Part shown: positions 10,748 to 22,342 of the stretch, in pieces
Layout of the letters: each line of letters starts with the position of its first letter
How positions within the stretch are numbered: position 1 is the first letter of the stretch
Source of the DNA: Celoporthe dispersa
Lineage: Eukaryota > Ascomycota > Sordariomycetes > Diaporthales > Cryphonectriaceae
Direction: 5' to 3'
Length of the DNA stretch: 64,000 bases
Assembly (NCBI GenBank): GCA_016584495.1
Contig: WAID01000017.1
Coordinates: forward strand, 1-64,000
Position numbers and translations under genes: made by a program
The notes under the pieces: model-generated
Database searches by the model: none
What the model was told of the DNA's origin: nothing
What the model saw: the letters and a program-made list of their open reading frames with translations, nothing else

Positions 10748-12414
10748 GTGATTAAATAAATTAGGCATAAAAAGTATATACCGTTAAATAATCGCCTACC
10801 TAAATGAATTAAGGCAGCTTATTTTCATCCAAAGTCAAACATACCCTCTTAAAATTATACCACTCTAGCAAGAATAAAAAAAGGGGAGGGGGGGGGGGAG
10901 AGGAGATGGTTTATAAAAACTAAGAAGTAAACCTCAATATTTTGGGCTGCGCCTCAATTAATTCATAAATTATGTATTCAGGTATAATTTAAGCTATATC
11001 TTGTGATAATTTCTTACTAAAAAAGACTTTAGATGAGCTTGATTTTCCAAAATAAGTTATTTCAATTTATTTACCACTATACACAATAACATCTAGTTAA
11101 AGCGCAATATATATATATATAATATATATATACAGAATTGCAGAACCAAGTAGTGAAAAGGAGGCCGTAGGCCAATAGCTTAGTGAGATAACAATAATTA
11201 TTAACTTTTTATATTCTCTATTAAAAACCTTAACTTACATTTAAATATTATACATAAATTATTAAATTATAGACTTTCCTTGAAAATTTTATTTTCATCC
11301 TATTACTTATCACTAAATATTTGATTATAACTTACAACTAAAGGCTAAAAAAATAATATTTTTATAAGGTAAACACAAGCATACAAAGTAGCAACTATAA
11401 ATATAAGAGAAAGGCTACTAATTCACCAGCCTTAAAAACCAAATAGAGGATATATTATTCAACCACAAAACCAAATAATCATATCTAATACAATAGTCAA
11501 CCTAACAACCAAACTAATAGAACTAACGCGGCCAAATAAAAAATAACAAAAAGCACTTAAAGATAAATCTAGACAAAATCGGATATTAGAGCTAAGAAAA
11601 AATAATCATAAAAATAACTAAAACTCACCTTAAAGGAAAATGAAGATATTTTCAATTATTATATTAAATCATCCATTTGATATTTTAATACTCTATACGG
11701 CGCAGCCGGAACATCAACTTTTATTTGTGCGCAAGCCTAGTCCTATTTTGCTCTGCTACAACCGAAGTAAGACTAATCTACTATTTTATTAGTTATTTAA
11801 TATATTATTATTTTATTTGACATTAGACCCATATACAACCAATAAAGCAAGCATCTAAACTTTATTTAAAAACTGTATCATTCAAATTATCAAATGCTTC
11901 ATTTAAATCTGAATTTTCTGGGCGTAAGCTCTGCCTATTACAATTTTAGACTAAGTAGAATTTATTTTGTTATGGAGGCATGCATGCATGCATGCGTGCT
12001 TGCTTCGCAGTAGCAGCAGCTGCTGCTGCTGCTGCCGGATGCGGTATACCTTCTCTTATAATATACCATTTGAATTATTACCACCTGTATTACACTCTAA
12101 GGGGAGATTGAGCTATTAAAACCACCATTAATTATTTAAATTAAATTAATAACTTGTGCCTGAAAATAGAAAAATCTATATTTGCTAATATCCTCAAAAA
12201 TTTAGAAGTACTACATATAAATTTATAACAAACTTTAACCAAAATATTTTCATTAATAAAATAAAAATATAGGGGCACCATTAATAAATATATAAATTAT
12301 TACATGTCTATAATAATCCAATTGAGATTTTAACCATTTAATTAAAGATGGTAAAAATATTAAGCTAAGGGCTGGTTCATTATGAACTTCCAACCCTTAA
12401 CTAATAATTTTTCG

Positions 12415-12459
12415 GGCGCAGCTGGCGCAGCTGGCGCAGCTGGCGCAGCTGGCGCAGCC
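12415..12459. repeat. Tandem GGCGCAGCT array, five copies
   Basis: Five head-to-tail 9-mers (the last ends GCC) begin 38 bp past the atp6 stop. Same repeat family as the array in cox1 intron 3. Confidence 0.95.
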
Positions 12460-12496
12460 GTAATATAAACATGACACCGAAAATCTTGAGTAATAA

Positions 12497-12704
12497 TTAA
12501 TGAAGATCTAAACCATCTTTTATGTAACCAGAAGATAAAACTACAAAAACTTGCGCTTGGATAAAGGCAATTCCTAATTCTAACCCTGAGAAAGCAATAA
12601 TAAAAGCTAAAGGTATTAATCCTAAGAAGAAGAAAATTAAACCACTAGTCATTATATTATAAGTGAAACCAGCTAAAATATTTAAAAGCATGTGACCACT
12701 TAAT
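12497..12704 (-). CDS. atp6: atp6 exon 3
   Basis: Encodes the conserved C terminus of ATP synthase subunit a: LSGHMLLNILAGFTYNIM through SGLELGIAFIQAQVFVVL to GYIKDGLDLH and stop. The exon starts with the A that completes the Ile codon split by intron 2. The essential Arg of subunit a is in exon 2 (LGLRLAAN). Confidence 0.95.
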
Positions 12705-12756
12705 CGTACCACAAATTTATCCTTTATTTATCGTGTAAGCTATAAAGGTACTACTC

Positions 12757-13750
12757 TAAATTAATCTAAATAAGTATTTACCCTTAAAAGGTTTACTTCT
12801 ATTTTCTTTTAAGTATAAAGAAATACTGGGTTGACGATAACCTAATGCTCTAGCTACAGTACCTATAGAAGGGTATATTGTAACCTCCTTAGTCTCAACA
12901 TTGGTAACCTCCACCTTTTAGATGTTTTTTGAACTTTAACTACATCACGATCTAGCCCCTCTAAATTTGTATTTCCCCCTTCAGAGTTGAGTAAATTAAA
13001 AGTATATTTACCTAAAACAGGGTTATCTTGATTTAAGAAAACATAATGTTCGATATATCTTTTATCAATACCTAAAGCACGGGCAGCTGCTTTAATGGCG
13101 TGATAAGTAGTAGAAGTTTTAGTTTCTATATCAGTTACTTCAACTTTAATACTTTTAGATTGAGCTGCTGACAACTTAGCTAAAGTCTCAGGTGATCTTT
13201 TATAAGCAGCATTACGCATATTTTCTATTGTAGCTTCTGAATGTTTTCATCCTGATCCTCGAGAAGGACTTCCGGGTGTTTTTAATATATTATACTCTGG
13301 AGAGTACACTTCAAAAAAGTATTTTTCTCTATACATAAGACTATCAATCTCACAAATTTCTAAGATAGTAAGGCTAAAATTATGGTAACCGTATTTTAAT
13401 AATGCAACATTAATAGGCATATTATTATCATTTAGTAATCTATTAATATTAAAATATTCTAACAATCTACGTCTTAAATCAACAGAACTCCCCACATACT
13501 TTTTATTGCTCAATTTATTAGTTCACATATATATTCCCGATTTACCTTTAACAAAATTAAGAATATCTAATTTGTCTTTGTCTGCATCAGAGAAAATAAC
13601 TAAATCCGAAGGGTATGTATAAGAAGAATTATCTTTTCAAGCTAAGCTTGAAGTTGAGAAAAGCCCTAACACCTTTTGGTAATAACCAAAACTGGAATAT
13701 CTCTCTTTAGAATAATAAAATAATCTACAAGATTTAACATTGTTTAAATT
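12757..13750 (-). CDS. GIY-YIG endonuclease gene in atp6 intron 2
   Basis: In atp6 intron 2 (12705-14629). GIYMWTNKLSNKKYVGSS near 13540 is the GIY-YIG core, followed by RRRLLEYF, LLKYGYHNF and EYNILKTPGSP. Two NUMOD/IENR-like modules follow: one with VEVTDIETKTSTTYHAIKAA, and a second, reached after a frame break near 12918, beginning KVEVTNVETKEVTIYPS and ending GKYLFRLI at 12757. TGA Trp codons lie in the open part (near 13245). The N-terminal limit is uncertain. Confidence 0.8.
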
Positions 13751-14629
13751 AAAGCTACAAGGTACGACAAATTTAGTAATAAATTTTCTTATTATATATA
13801 ATATAAATCGTTCACAACTTTATCCTTTCTTTAAAGGAATTTATAAAATAAACTTTCTTATTTACTATAGATGTTTAGAATATAAATTTAAACCTTTCTT
13901 TAAAGGTATGCGATAGCATGCCTGCGCTAAATATACACTTTTCTATTTATTAAGAGCTTGCACCTAAAATAGAATATATGATAATATTAACCACCTTTTA
14001 GGCAGCGACAAAGTATTAATCTGCCACTGAAAAACAAGGAGAAATATTATGAACTTGGCTTGCGCAGCCGTAAGGATAGGCTATTGTGGTATATTTAATC
14101 TTGGATTACTTAGTTTCTTCCAAGAACCGACTTTTTCGGACGACTAGAGTACACCTTATAATTATTAATACTAATTACTTTGATATTCATAAATAAAAAG
14201 ATTGCAACACAAATAGAATTTAGTTTATAAAAAGTAACTATTAATAATTAAAGAACCGTCTACTCGTTGCTCTTTTACAGTAATCGATTAGTTTCTACAT
14301 ATTAAAACTATATGTATTACTGACTTAGATCCACGATAACCCATTCCTATTACTAGTCCCTAGTTCACTTTTTTTACCCTTCGGTCCAGACCCAGTGTCT
14401 GGGTACCGGACCTGGGTCGAAGGATAAAAAGGAACTAGAATCTCTAATGATATTACTATACCCTCAATCATTAATGAGGCCAGATAAGAAGTTTCCCTCT
14501 TATATTTAGTTATTCCCTCGCACCATCACTTTATTTAATGGTGCGGGGCGGCAAACCGAGAGCTTTAGGGGTTCCCTGGAATTTGGCTCTTAAACACAAG
14601 AAGAATGAGACACCTACTCTCACCTTTAT

Positions 14630-14680
14630 ATGTTAGCAGCTAATCTTAATCCTAATGAAATATTTCTTGCTAAGTAAGAA
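14630..14680 (-). CDS. atp6: atp6 exon 2 (51 nt)
   Basis: Encodes (I)SYLARNISLGLRLAAN(I), the most conserved part of subunit a, with the Arg used in proton transfer. Both ends follow the group I rule: G before TTCTTACTT, and the last exon base is the T of AACAT. The size, 1 + 48 + 2 nt, joins the flanking exons in frame. Confidence 0.92.
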
Positions 14681-14741
14681 CGACTGCATTAGTTTTATTT
14701 TTAGAAATAGGTACTTAGACCTATTAAATTCATAAGCGTAT

Positions 14742-15850
14742 TTAAACTAATTTTAAATTATATTTATTTTTATAAGGGTTAGTACGTTTATTTGCAAAAT
14801 ATCCTGATAAACTAGACTGAGGTACACCTAATGCTTCGGCAGCTAAAGTAAACGAAGGATATATATTTACTTCATTTGTTTCAATATCAGTAACCTCTAA
14901 TTTTTTTGTCTTCCTATTGGCTTTAGATTCAGTATCCATTATTTTGGATATTGTATAACCTTTAAGGTTTCATTCCCAGTATTAACCATTTTACTAAAAA
15001 ATATCACAACCGCCCCGAGATACCTCCAAGTATTTGGCTGCATCCGTTATAGACGTAAATTTCTTAGAAATACCAGTTGTCTTATTAGTTAATAAGACAG
15101 CCTGTTGTTGAATAGATTTATAAGATAAGGATAATTCGACGTTTTCGTGAATTTTTGATGGAGCTTTAGTAATTTTATAACCCTTGTAACAAAGATTACT
15201 TAATAAATATTTTTTTACGGAAACCCGAGATATACCTAAATATACACCTGCACCTGTCATCGAAGAAAATTCCTTGATATCTCCTGTTTCCGAATTAGTA
15301 AGCAGTACAGACTGTCTCAACTTATTACTTAAGCTCATCTTTTCTAAATGCTCCTTATCTAATTTTTTTACCCAGTAACGCATCTCTTTTAAGATCACGA
15401 CTAGATTCCGATACTTTTCTATTCTTAGAAGCTATACTTATTAGTTTTTTTGCAGCTTCGCTATGTCTATATCCTAATGGTGATCCCGCAACTTTTAATA
15501 TATTATAATCAGGACTAAACTTATCGAAGTAGTATTGTTCTCTTTGAAGTAATACTTCAGGAGAGCAATATTCCAAAATTCTAATCTAAAACCAGCATAG
15601 CCATGTTTCAATAACGCCTTATAAATAATCAAATTCCGTTTAGGATATGATATATGATTATAATTAAAATATTGTTTAAACCTCACATTTAACTTAATCG
15701 ATGAACCTATATAACTTTTTCCTGATTCTTTGTGCACCCAACGATAAATACCTGTTCGTCCCTTATTCTCATCTACAATTAATTCTTTTTGTTTATCTGG
15801 ATTAATATAAACTCTAACAGGTACAGGTTCAGATACAGTAGATATAGTTC
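14742..15850 (-). CDS. GIY-YIG endonuclease gene in atp6 intron 1
   Basis: In atp6 intron 1 (14681-16381). GIYRWVHKESGKSYIGSS near 15730 opens the domain, then LLKHGYAGF, EYCSPEVLLQREQYYFD and YNILKVAGSPLGYRHSE. At least three NUMOD-like repeats follow (QSVLLTNSETGDIKEFSS, QAVLLTNKTTGISKKFTS, KLEVTDIETNEVNIYPS). The reading frame is broken near 15575, 15370 and 14990. The repeated DNA-binding modules suggest expansion or fusion of HEG tails. Confidence 0.78.
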
Positions 15851-16381
15851 TTTTAGCGCTTAAGGGGCAAGTTATATTTAAAGCAAAAACCGGTCGACCT
15901 AATAGTAAAGATTTAAACCGACTTTTACTCTTTATTACGGCTGCGCCTGAATCAAAGTTATTAGATCTAAATTCGAAATGAGTGATAAAAATGTTAAGTA
16001 AACAAATCCGTTTACCTAGGTAAAAGCTAATACAGAAACTTTCATTTTGAGTTACTTGATTCTACTCAAAAACCACTTTAATGGTGACTAGAGTACACCT
16101 TACAGAATTTAAAAATTTAAATACCGAAAAACCATCTACTCGTTGCTCTTTTACAAACAGAGCAGAGCACCTACTTTGTTAAGCGCGGCTCCGCAGCCAT
16201 AAAGTTTGATTTAGATCCGCGATTACCCATTTCTCTTACGATCATCTAAAGGGTTATTACTATACATGAATAATTACTTCATCCACTCACAACTTTTTAA
16301 TTGTGGTTTAGTACCTAGAGCTTTAGGATTTTCCCGGAATTTGACTCTTATTCACAATTTGAAGTTACTTAACCTTCTTTC

Positions 16382-16926
16382 ATGAATTCAATTAATACAA
16401 GTAAAGGTAATAAAGGTAATGGACAACCTGCAGGAACTAATAAAGAAAAAAACTCTAATCCATGTTTTTGGAAACCTAATATTGTAGCACCTAAAACAAT
16501 TGTAAAACTAAGAGAAAAAGTTAATACAAAGTGACTTGTAGATGCAAAACTGTAAGGAACCATTCCTACTAAATTATTTATTAATATAACTATAAATAAA
16601 GTATAAATAAACGGGAAGTATAATTGACCACTTTTCCCATTAATTTGATTTGTTACTATACTATGTATAGTAGCATATAAAGACTCTTGGCTTATTGATC
16701 AGTTATTACTAACTAATTTATTGTAATTTGTACTTAATAAATTCATAACTAATATAAATAAACCTGCAATAGTTAAATAAAATCCAATATTAGTTATGGA
16801 AATATGTAAGTTTCCAAATATAGGTGCATCAATACTTAATAAATCTCTTATTTCAAATTGGTCTAATGGACTAAGTATTTCTCGGTATAAATTATTATTA
16901 AAGCTAAAAGTACCCATATTGTACAT
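16382..16926 (-). CDS. atp6: atp6 exon 1, ATP synthase subunit a
   Basis: Subunit a forms the proton channel of the F1Fo ATP synthase with the atp9 ring. The ATG at 16926 starts a short leader before SPLDQFEIRDLLSIDAP, a fungal atp6 hallmark; the leader is usually removed. Hydrophobic helices follow up to PLLVLIEF, where intron 1 splits an Ile codon. The frame is open with TGA for Trp in SNNWSISQ. The full gene is three exons, about 268 codons, a normal length. Confidence 0.95.
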
Positions 16927-17422
16927 TGATAGCTTACCTTCTATATAAACCTTTAAAAATATGAATATACCTAGAATATTATTTTCCCAGAATATAATTT
17001 AGGGCTACCCACTAACTATAGTAAACCTAAAAAAACATTCATTATTTAACCCAATAACTTAGGAAAACTACAGTACATGAATACAATAAAAATTAAGATT
17101 TTTGATTTGTGTTTATATATAGACAGGTTCATATAAACTTTCTATTACGGCGAAGCCACGGAGATAACTAAAAAATTTTATTTTTAATCACCCCACTTGA
17201 TTTATTTTTACGGCGGCTCCATGTAGAGGTTAAGTTAGACACAATGATCATGTTGTTTATAGACAAAATACCTATTTACCCTTAATAAATATCAACTCAC
17301 TATATGAGTGAAACTGCCATAGCTACTTACATAAAATAAATTAGCCATAAGTAACTTTTTTACAAAAAACCTACACAGCTATCAACAAATAAACATATAT
17401 AACATATAGCATAAATTCAAAA

Positions 17423-17590
17423 TTATTTATTTTCTGCATTAGCGTGAAGTTTTGAAATAAAAGTACGTGATAAGAATAAACGTACAAATCTAGGCAAAAT
17501 ATACTTTGATAACATATACACTGTAATAGCTATAACGGCAAAAGTAAATGTTACTTCATTTATAAAATAAAAAGGAACTAATTGTGGCAT
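17423..17590 (-). CDS. atp8: ATP synthase subunit 8
   Basis: A 55-residue protein starting MPQLVPFYFINEVTFTF, with one membrane helix and a basic tail (LPRFVRLFLSRTFISKL). The MPQLVPFY start is diagnostic. It stabilises subunit a in Fo. It lies directly upstream of atp6 on the same strand, the usual Pezizomycotina pair, so the two are probably co-transcribed. No frame break. Confidence 0.97.
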   Translation of the reverse strand: MPQLVPFYFINEVTFTFAVIAITVYMLSKYILPRFVRLFLSRTFISKLHANAENK

Positions 17591-17758
17591 ATTTTTGTAA
17601 ATTTATAAGATTCAATACTTTATTAATTTAGAGTATTCGCCTTAAGTATTTAAGGAATAGATATAAGTTATAGCACATGGTTAATACAAATAGAATAAAA
17701 TAAAGCGGCTGCGTAGCTGCCATCCTACGCAATTGCATTGTATTTCACACGACTGCGT

Positions 17759-17803
17759 ACAAAATACGAAATACGAAATACGAAGTACGAAATACGAAGT
17801 ACA
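17759..17803. repeat. Short tandem AAATACGA array
   Basis: About five imperfect 8-9 bp units (AAATACGA, GAAGTACGA). The same unit makes the array at 50988-51041 about 33 kb away, so this is a dispersed tandem-repeat family. Confidence 0.85.
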
Positions 17804-18603
17804 CATGCCCCTAAATTAATTGATCTCTTTTTATTGATACAAGCTCATCATTTTTTTTTCGCATACTACGCAGCCGCGTAAGAGCTCTACTTAATTTCAA
17901 TTTATACAAATTTAATTATTGAGAGTAGTACTAAAAAAACAGTTAATAGCAAATCATCTTAATTCATAAAAATATTTATATTCTTCACTAAATTAAATAT
18001 TATCTTATCTAATAATTTGAGTTAGTTTAATAAAAAATTTATCATTATCAAAACACTCCTATATCACAAAACTATTTATAATTTGATATACCAATATTAA
18101 ATTTAATAAAACAAATGTCACGTAGCCGTTTTCATAAACTTATCTATGAAGGCGCAGCCTGAATTTATTTAAGTAAAAAAATATAATATAATCTTTACCC
18201 TTTAAAAATTTATCTAAAGGGTAATTATCTCTTAAGTAAATAAATAGTACTTTTATCTCTAATATTTTTAATATATTTAGGGCTGCGCCTAGATAACTTT
18301 TACATTTTAGGCGTAGCCATAATTTTGCTTTAGCCAAATTATTAAATTATCAAATAAGCAAAAGTAAAGATGTTAATCATTGTTTATAAATAGACAAAAG
18401 ACTTTTATAATTTGATTCGACATCATAATAATCAGTACCTTATAAAGGCGTAATTACAAAATATTTCAAATTAGATGTATTATATGATATTAATTCATAA
18501 ACAACCTTTTTCGGCGACCATAAAAAAAGCTTTTATCTGGTATTATTACACTAGAATTTTTATATTACCAAAAATCAAACTTTTTCACCAGAAAAGCTAC
18601 CTC

Positions 18604-18676
18604 TCTTATCTTCTAATCTCTTATTTTCTAATCCCTTATTTTCTAATCCCTTATCTTCTAATCTATTATATTGTAA
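18604..18676. repeat. Tandem array of about 14 bp units
   Basis: Four to five imperfect copies of CTTATTTTCTAATCC. Read on the plus strand it gives a repetitive hydrophobic peptide in a 95-codon frame that I do not regard as a gene. Confidence 0.8.
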
Positions 18677-18789
18677 TCTCTTGTCAAGAATATAACCTAC
18701 TTTATATTAAAGTCTCCCTACCCCTGATATTAAAGACAATTTACCAAAACCATAAGGGCTAGATAAGTAAATTTATATATACAATTTAC

Positions 18790-19110
18790 CTTCTTCTAAG
18801 TTTTCTTCATTAGCTTTTAAACTAAATAAACTAATTAAATTAATAGTAAAATTAAACTAGAACTAATATTAAATAAATAAAAATAGACAATAAAAATATA
18901 AAACGAAGTAAAATATATAAGTCGTAAATAGTAACCACATCAGTACTTAACTTAGTCAAGCTTTTGCTCAAGTTCATTAATACTATATCTATACGAAAGG
19001 ACCTATAAATTATATACTACCCTTATCTAAAACTTTAGTAATTTACCCACCTAAGTATATCATTAAATTAATAATATAGTTATTATAAAATATTTCCACC
19101 ATCATCCTAT
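18790..19110 (-). pseudogene. Decayed copy of the nad5 3' end
   Basis: Aligns by eye with 20170-20463, the last 97 codons of nad5: shared stretches include CTTATCTAAAACTTTAGTA and the TAATAGTA-AATTAAACTAGAACTAA region (plus strand). Many substitutions and stops make it non-coding. It lies about 1 kb downstream of the real end, with unrecognised DNA and a terminal-inverted-repeat element between. Confidence 0.8.
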
Positions 19111-20111
19111 ACTACACAAAAACTAGCAAAGCAATAATAAAGGTTAAGCCGAGCTTGCGCCTTAATAAAAAACAAATTAACTTTACTCCTATTTAGGCGC
19201 AGCCCTATATTTAATTAGATAAAAGATTTTATTAACTGCTTCCATTTTATTATTTGATTTACTTATAACAAGCATTTTTGAACGCCCTAAAAAGCTTGCA
19301 CATCTAGCTATTGGATAAAAAATCTTAAACACTAATCCATTATTCTTCTTGACCTCCACCCATATCTTCTTTCGAGGGTAAATAATATTTGTCTAAATGT
19401 TTAATAAATATACAATTATCAACTTTTACTAAAAAGTTAGAAGATTCAAATAATAACTTTTCAATTCTACTACGTAAAGTTCTTTCACTTTATGCGTTCT
19501 TATTAAAATTACCTTTAAATGTTGTAAGTCTTTTACTGTTCATTCAACCTAGAATTTAATTAAAAACTTCAACCCTCCCCTCACCAGTATAATATAAACC
19601 TAATTCTTTAAATTTTTAAACTAATTTTCGGCTGGTGAAACCGCCCCATGTAGTCTAATTATTTCTTGCTAAAGAATAAAAAAAAATGGGATAAGAAGAT
19701 CAAAAGTGCGACCACAAAAAAAGAAAAACTATATGAAGTTTTACTAATATGTAATTTAGCTACAGTTTCTGAATTTTTTCTAGATAAGACATTGAGAAAG
19801 TTTAAAATATCTTCTAATAAAGCCAAATCCTTAATAGGGCGGTTTCACCAGCCGAAATATAATAAAATTCATTTTATAATTCTCTTTTGAAGTTTTTAGG
19901 GTTAGGCCCGAAAAGCTTCTTTCACCTTCAACAAACCTTAGAAGTCAATAAAAAGTTATATGAATTATATGAGATTATTTAGGGGCGAAGACAAAGCCGG
20001 CGACATGCCACCTTTATTAAATTCATTAATAGCAAAAGCACACTCTTCCTGCTATTATTCATCTTAATATTACCTAGATTCAAACTATTTTGTATTAATT
20101 ATAACAAAGCA
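19111..20111. other. Spacer between nad5 and its 3' copy, with an ORF relic
   Basis: Contains a 232-bp element with 21-bp inverted ends (19626-19857). On the minus strand at about 19350-19540 a relic reads NSKRLTTFKGNFNKNA, stop, then SERTLRSRIEKLLFESSNF and ends KEDMGGGQEE. I do not recognise the protein; it may be the remains of the element that split nad5 from the old 3' end. Confidence 0.5.
19626..19857. repeat. 232-bp segment bounded by 21-bp perfect inverted repeats
   Basis: The left end reads TTTCGGCTGGTGAAACCG and on through CCC; the right end (19837-19857) is its exact reverse complement. The interior is AT-rich and holds most of a 74-codon plus-strand frame (19666-19890) that is Lys-rich and of no recognised family. 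It resembles a miniature inverted-repeat element or a very long hairpin; no target-site duplication is obvious. Confidence 0.75.
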
Positions 20112-20166
20112 TAAGAGGGAAGTTTAAGGGCGGCGGCTTTGCCGCCGCCCTTAAACTTCCCTCTTA
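20112..20166. terminator. 26-bp perfect hairpin just past the nad5 stop
   Basis: Two 26-nt arms separated by a TTT loop: the left arm starts TAAGAGGGAAGTTTAAGG and continues with GCGGCGGC; the right arm is its exact complement. It begins 3 bp after the nad5 stop codon. It would form a very stable stem in RNA, so a role in 3' processing or transcript protection is plausible; that is inference. Confidence 0.8.
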
Positions 20167-20169
20167 ATA

Positions 20170-21886
20170 TTATTTATTAATGTTTAAACTAAATAAACTT
20201 AATATGATTAATAGTACAATTAAACTAGAACTAACTTCGGATAAATATATAATAAAAATAAAAGATATAAGTCCAAGTAAAATATATAAAGCATAACTTG
20301 TAACTACACCTGTACTTAATTTGGTTAAACTTTTACTTATATTCATTAATCCTTTTTCTAAACCGAAAGGTCCAATTAATTCTATACTACCTTTATCTAA
20401 AACTTTAGTAGTTTGGCCACCTAAAGTTAAAACAAGGTTAATTATATAATTATTATAGAACATTTCAACTAAAAACGCTGATTAAAGAAACCAAATAAAT
20501 TGTAACCAAACCTAGATAATTTAAAATTAAAAACAGACCCTGGTATAAACTCCGAAAGAACAATAGCTAAAATACTAAATGAAACAGTAAATATAAAGGG
20601 CAGTATCTTAAATACAGTCGGAACTCCAAACTCTGTGTCAATTAGGATTTCATGAACAGGATGAACGTATAAGCTATTGTCTACAAAGAAGCTTGAACCT
20701 AGACCAATAAAGATATCTTTAGTTAAATAACCAAAGAAAATTGAAAATATAGCTAAAATAATTAAAGGAAAAACCAAAAATATATCACCCTCGTGAGCAT
20801 GTCTTAGACTCATTAATGAACCATTAGGATTAGCTAAAAAGTCAAATAAATTACTTTAACGGAATAAAGAGTAGTGAATATTGCACCTATAGTAGAAATA
20901 GCATACACACTAATACCTGAAAAAGTAAATTGACCAAAAGCGGATTCTAATATTAAATCCTTAGAATAGAATCCAGTTAAAAAAGGAAAAGCAGCTAAAC
21001 TCAGACTAGCTATTAAAATAATAGAATAAGTTAAAGGTAAAAATTCACGCAAACCACCATACTTTCTAAAGTCCTGGTTGTCCGCTACAGCATGAATAAT
21101 ACTACCTGCACCTAAAAACAAAGCTGCTTTGTAAAAAGCATGATTAACTAAATGGAAAAGAGCGATATTGTACGAAGATAAACCTATTGCTACTACCATT
21201 AAACCTAACTGGCTCATAGTAGAATAAGCTATAACTTTTTAATATCTTGTTGGAATAGACCAACAAGAGAACTAAATACAGTAGTTATTGCTCCTAATCA
21301 TAGACATATAAGTAACACAGTACTGCTATATTCTATTAAAGGAGATGAACGCATTAATAAATATACACCCGCGGTCACCATAGTAGCTGCATGTATTAAC
21401 GCAGAAACAGGAGTAGGACCTTCCATCGCCATAGGAAGTCAAACGTGAAGTCCAACTTGTGAACTTTTAGCCATAGCTCCAATAACTAAACAAATTCCAA
21501 TTATAGTAATAACATTTTCATTAATATATGGAGCTAATGAAAATACTGTAGCGTAATCAAGATTACCTAAAGATCATAATATAGCAAACATACCTATAGT
21601 CAAAAAGCAATCACCTACTCTGTTTGTTAAAAAAGCAGATATAGAACTTTGGTTTGCAGCTATACGAGTAAATCAGAAACTTACTAGAAGATATGAACAA
21701 ACACCAACACCTTCTCACCCAACAAACATTAACAAATAATTGTTACCTGTTACTAATACGATCATCATAAAAGTAAACAAGCTTAAATAACTAAAGAACC
21801 TTTGATTGTGAGGATCCCCACTCATGTAACTTATCGAATAAATATGAACTAATGAACTTATTATTAAAACAGGGATTAACATTGAA
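20170..21886 (-). CDS. nad5: nad5 exon 2
   Basis: Encodes most of NADH dehydrogenase subunit 5 from SMLIPVLIISSLVHIYSIS, through GWEGVGVCSYLLVSFW, VGLHVWLPMAMEGPTPVSA and HAATMVTAGVYL, to LSLFSLNINK and stop. These are signatures of the proton-pumping antiporter-like ND5. The frame breaks three times at A/T runs each one base short: 21236-21240, 20836-20840 and 20471-20475. Restoring one base at each would give a continuous frame of normal length. Confidence 0.95.
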
Positions 21887-22342
21887 CAACCCTAGTTAAT
21901 ATGGCCTTAATGTCACCTATAATAGTAGAGGAATAGACATTAAAAGTAGTTTTTCTACTCAGGAGTTTATTACCTTTGTGGTAAGGCTATCCACTATGCG
22001 TAGTGTTTTTTGATAAATATTTCCTCCCTACGATATCGCACTCGTTCTAGGGTCCGACTGTACATTTGGACAGACATTTCAGCCTAACCCTGGTGATCCA
22101 GTCTGTAGCGACATTTATAACTGCCGACGGTCTTTAAGTATACCCTCATTAACCGTTAATTCACCTTTTTGTATAAGTATAGAATTGTTTGATTATAATC
22201 TTGCTCAATTCCTATTATAATAAAAAAAATTTTTTTTTCTACCTAGGCGCAGCCCAGGCGCAGCCGTGCAGCCTTAAAAAATTTTTTTTTACTTCCCTGC
22301 GAAGCGTGGGGAATAATTTACCTCGAAATTATTATTTTTATT

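Larger units (their letters stand above)
10351..12496. other. Large intergenic region, atp6 to rns
   Basis: About 2.1 kb without recognisable genes. It holds two GC-rich tandem arrays (10718-10747, 12415-12459), a poly-G stretch near 10885-10900, an AT dinucleotide run near 11109-11132, and a CTG/CAG-like and CATG-rich patch at 11975-12040. A motif TCACTCTTCTTA occurs twice (near 10560 and 10620). It could hold the rns promoter near its left edge, but no consensus was clear to me. Confidence 0.6.
17591..18789. other. Intergenic, decayed nad5 copy to atp8
   Basis: AT-rich spacer with dispersed GC-rich hairpin motifs (for example near 17710, 17865, 18146, 18281, 18305) and two tandem repeats. 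It may contain the atp8-atp6 transcript leader. No gene is recognised. Confidence 0.55.

Noticed and set aside
18475..18762. 95-codon plus-strand hydrophobic frame
   Set aside because: Composed largely of the 14-bp tandem repeat; strand and composition do not fit a gene.
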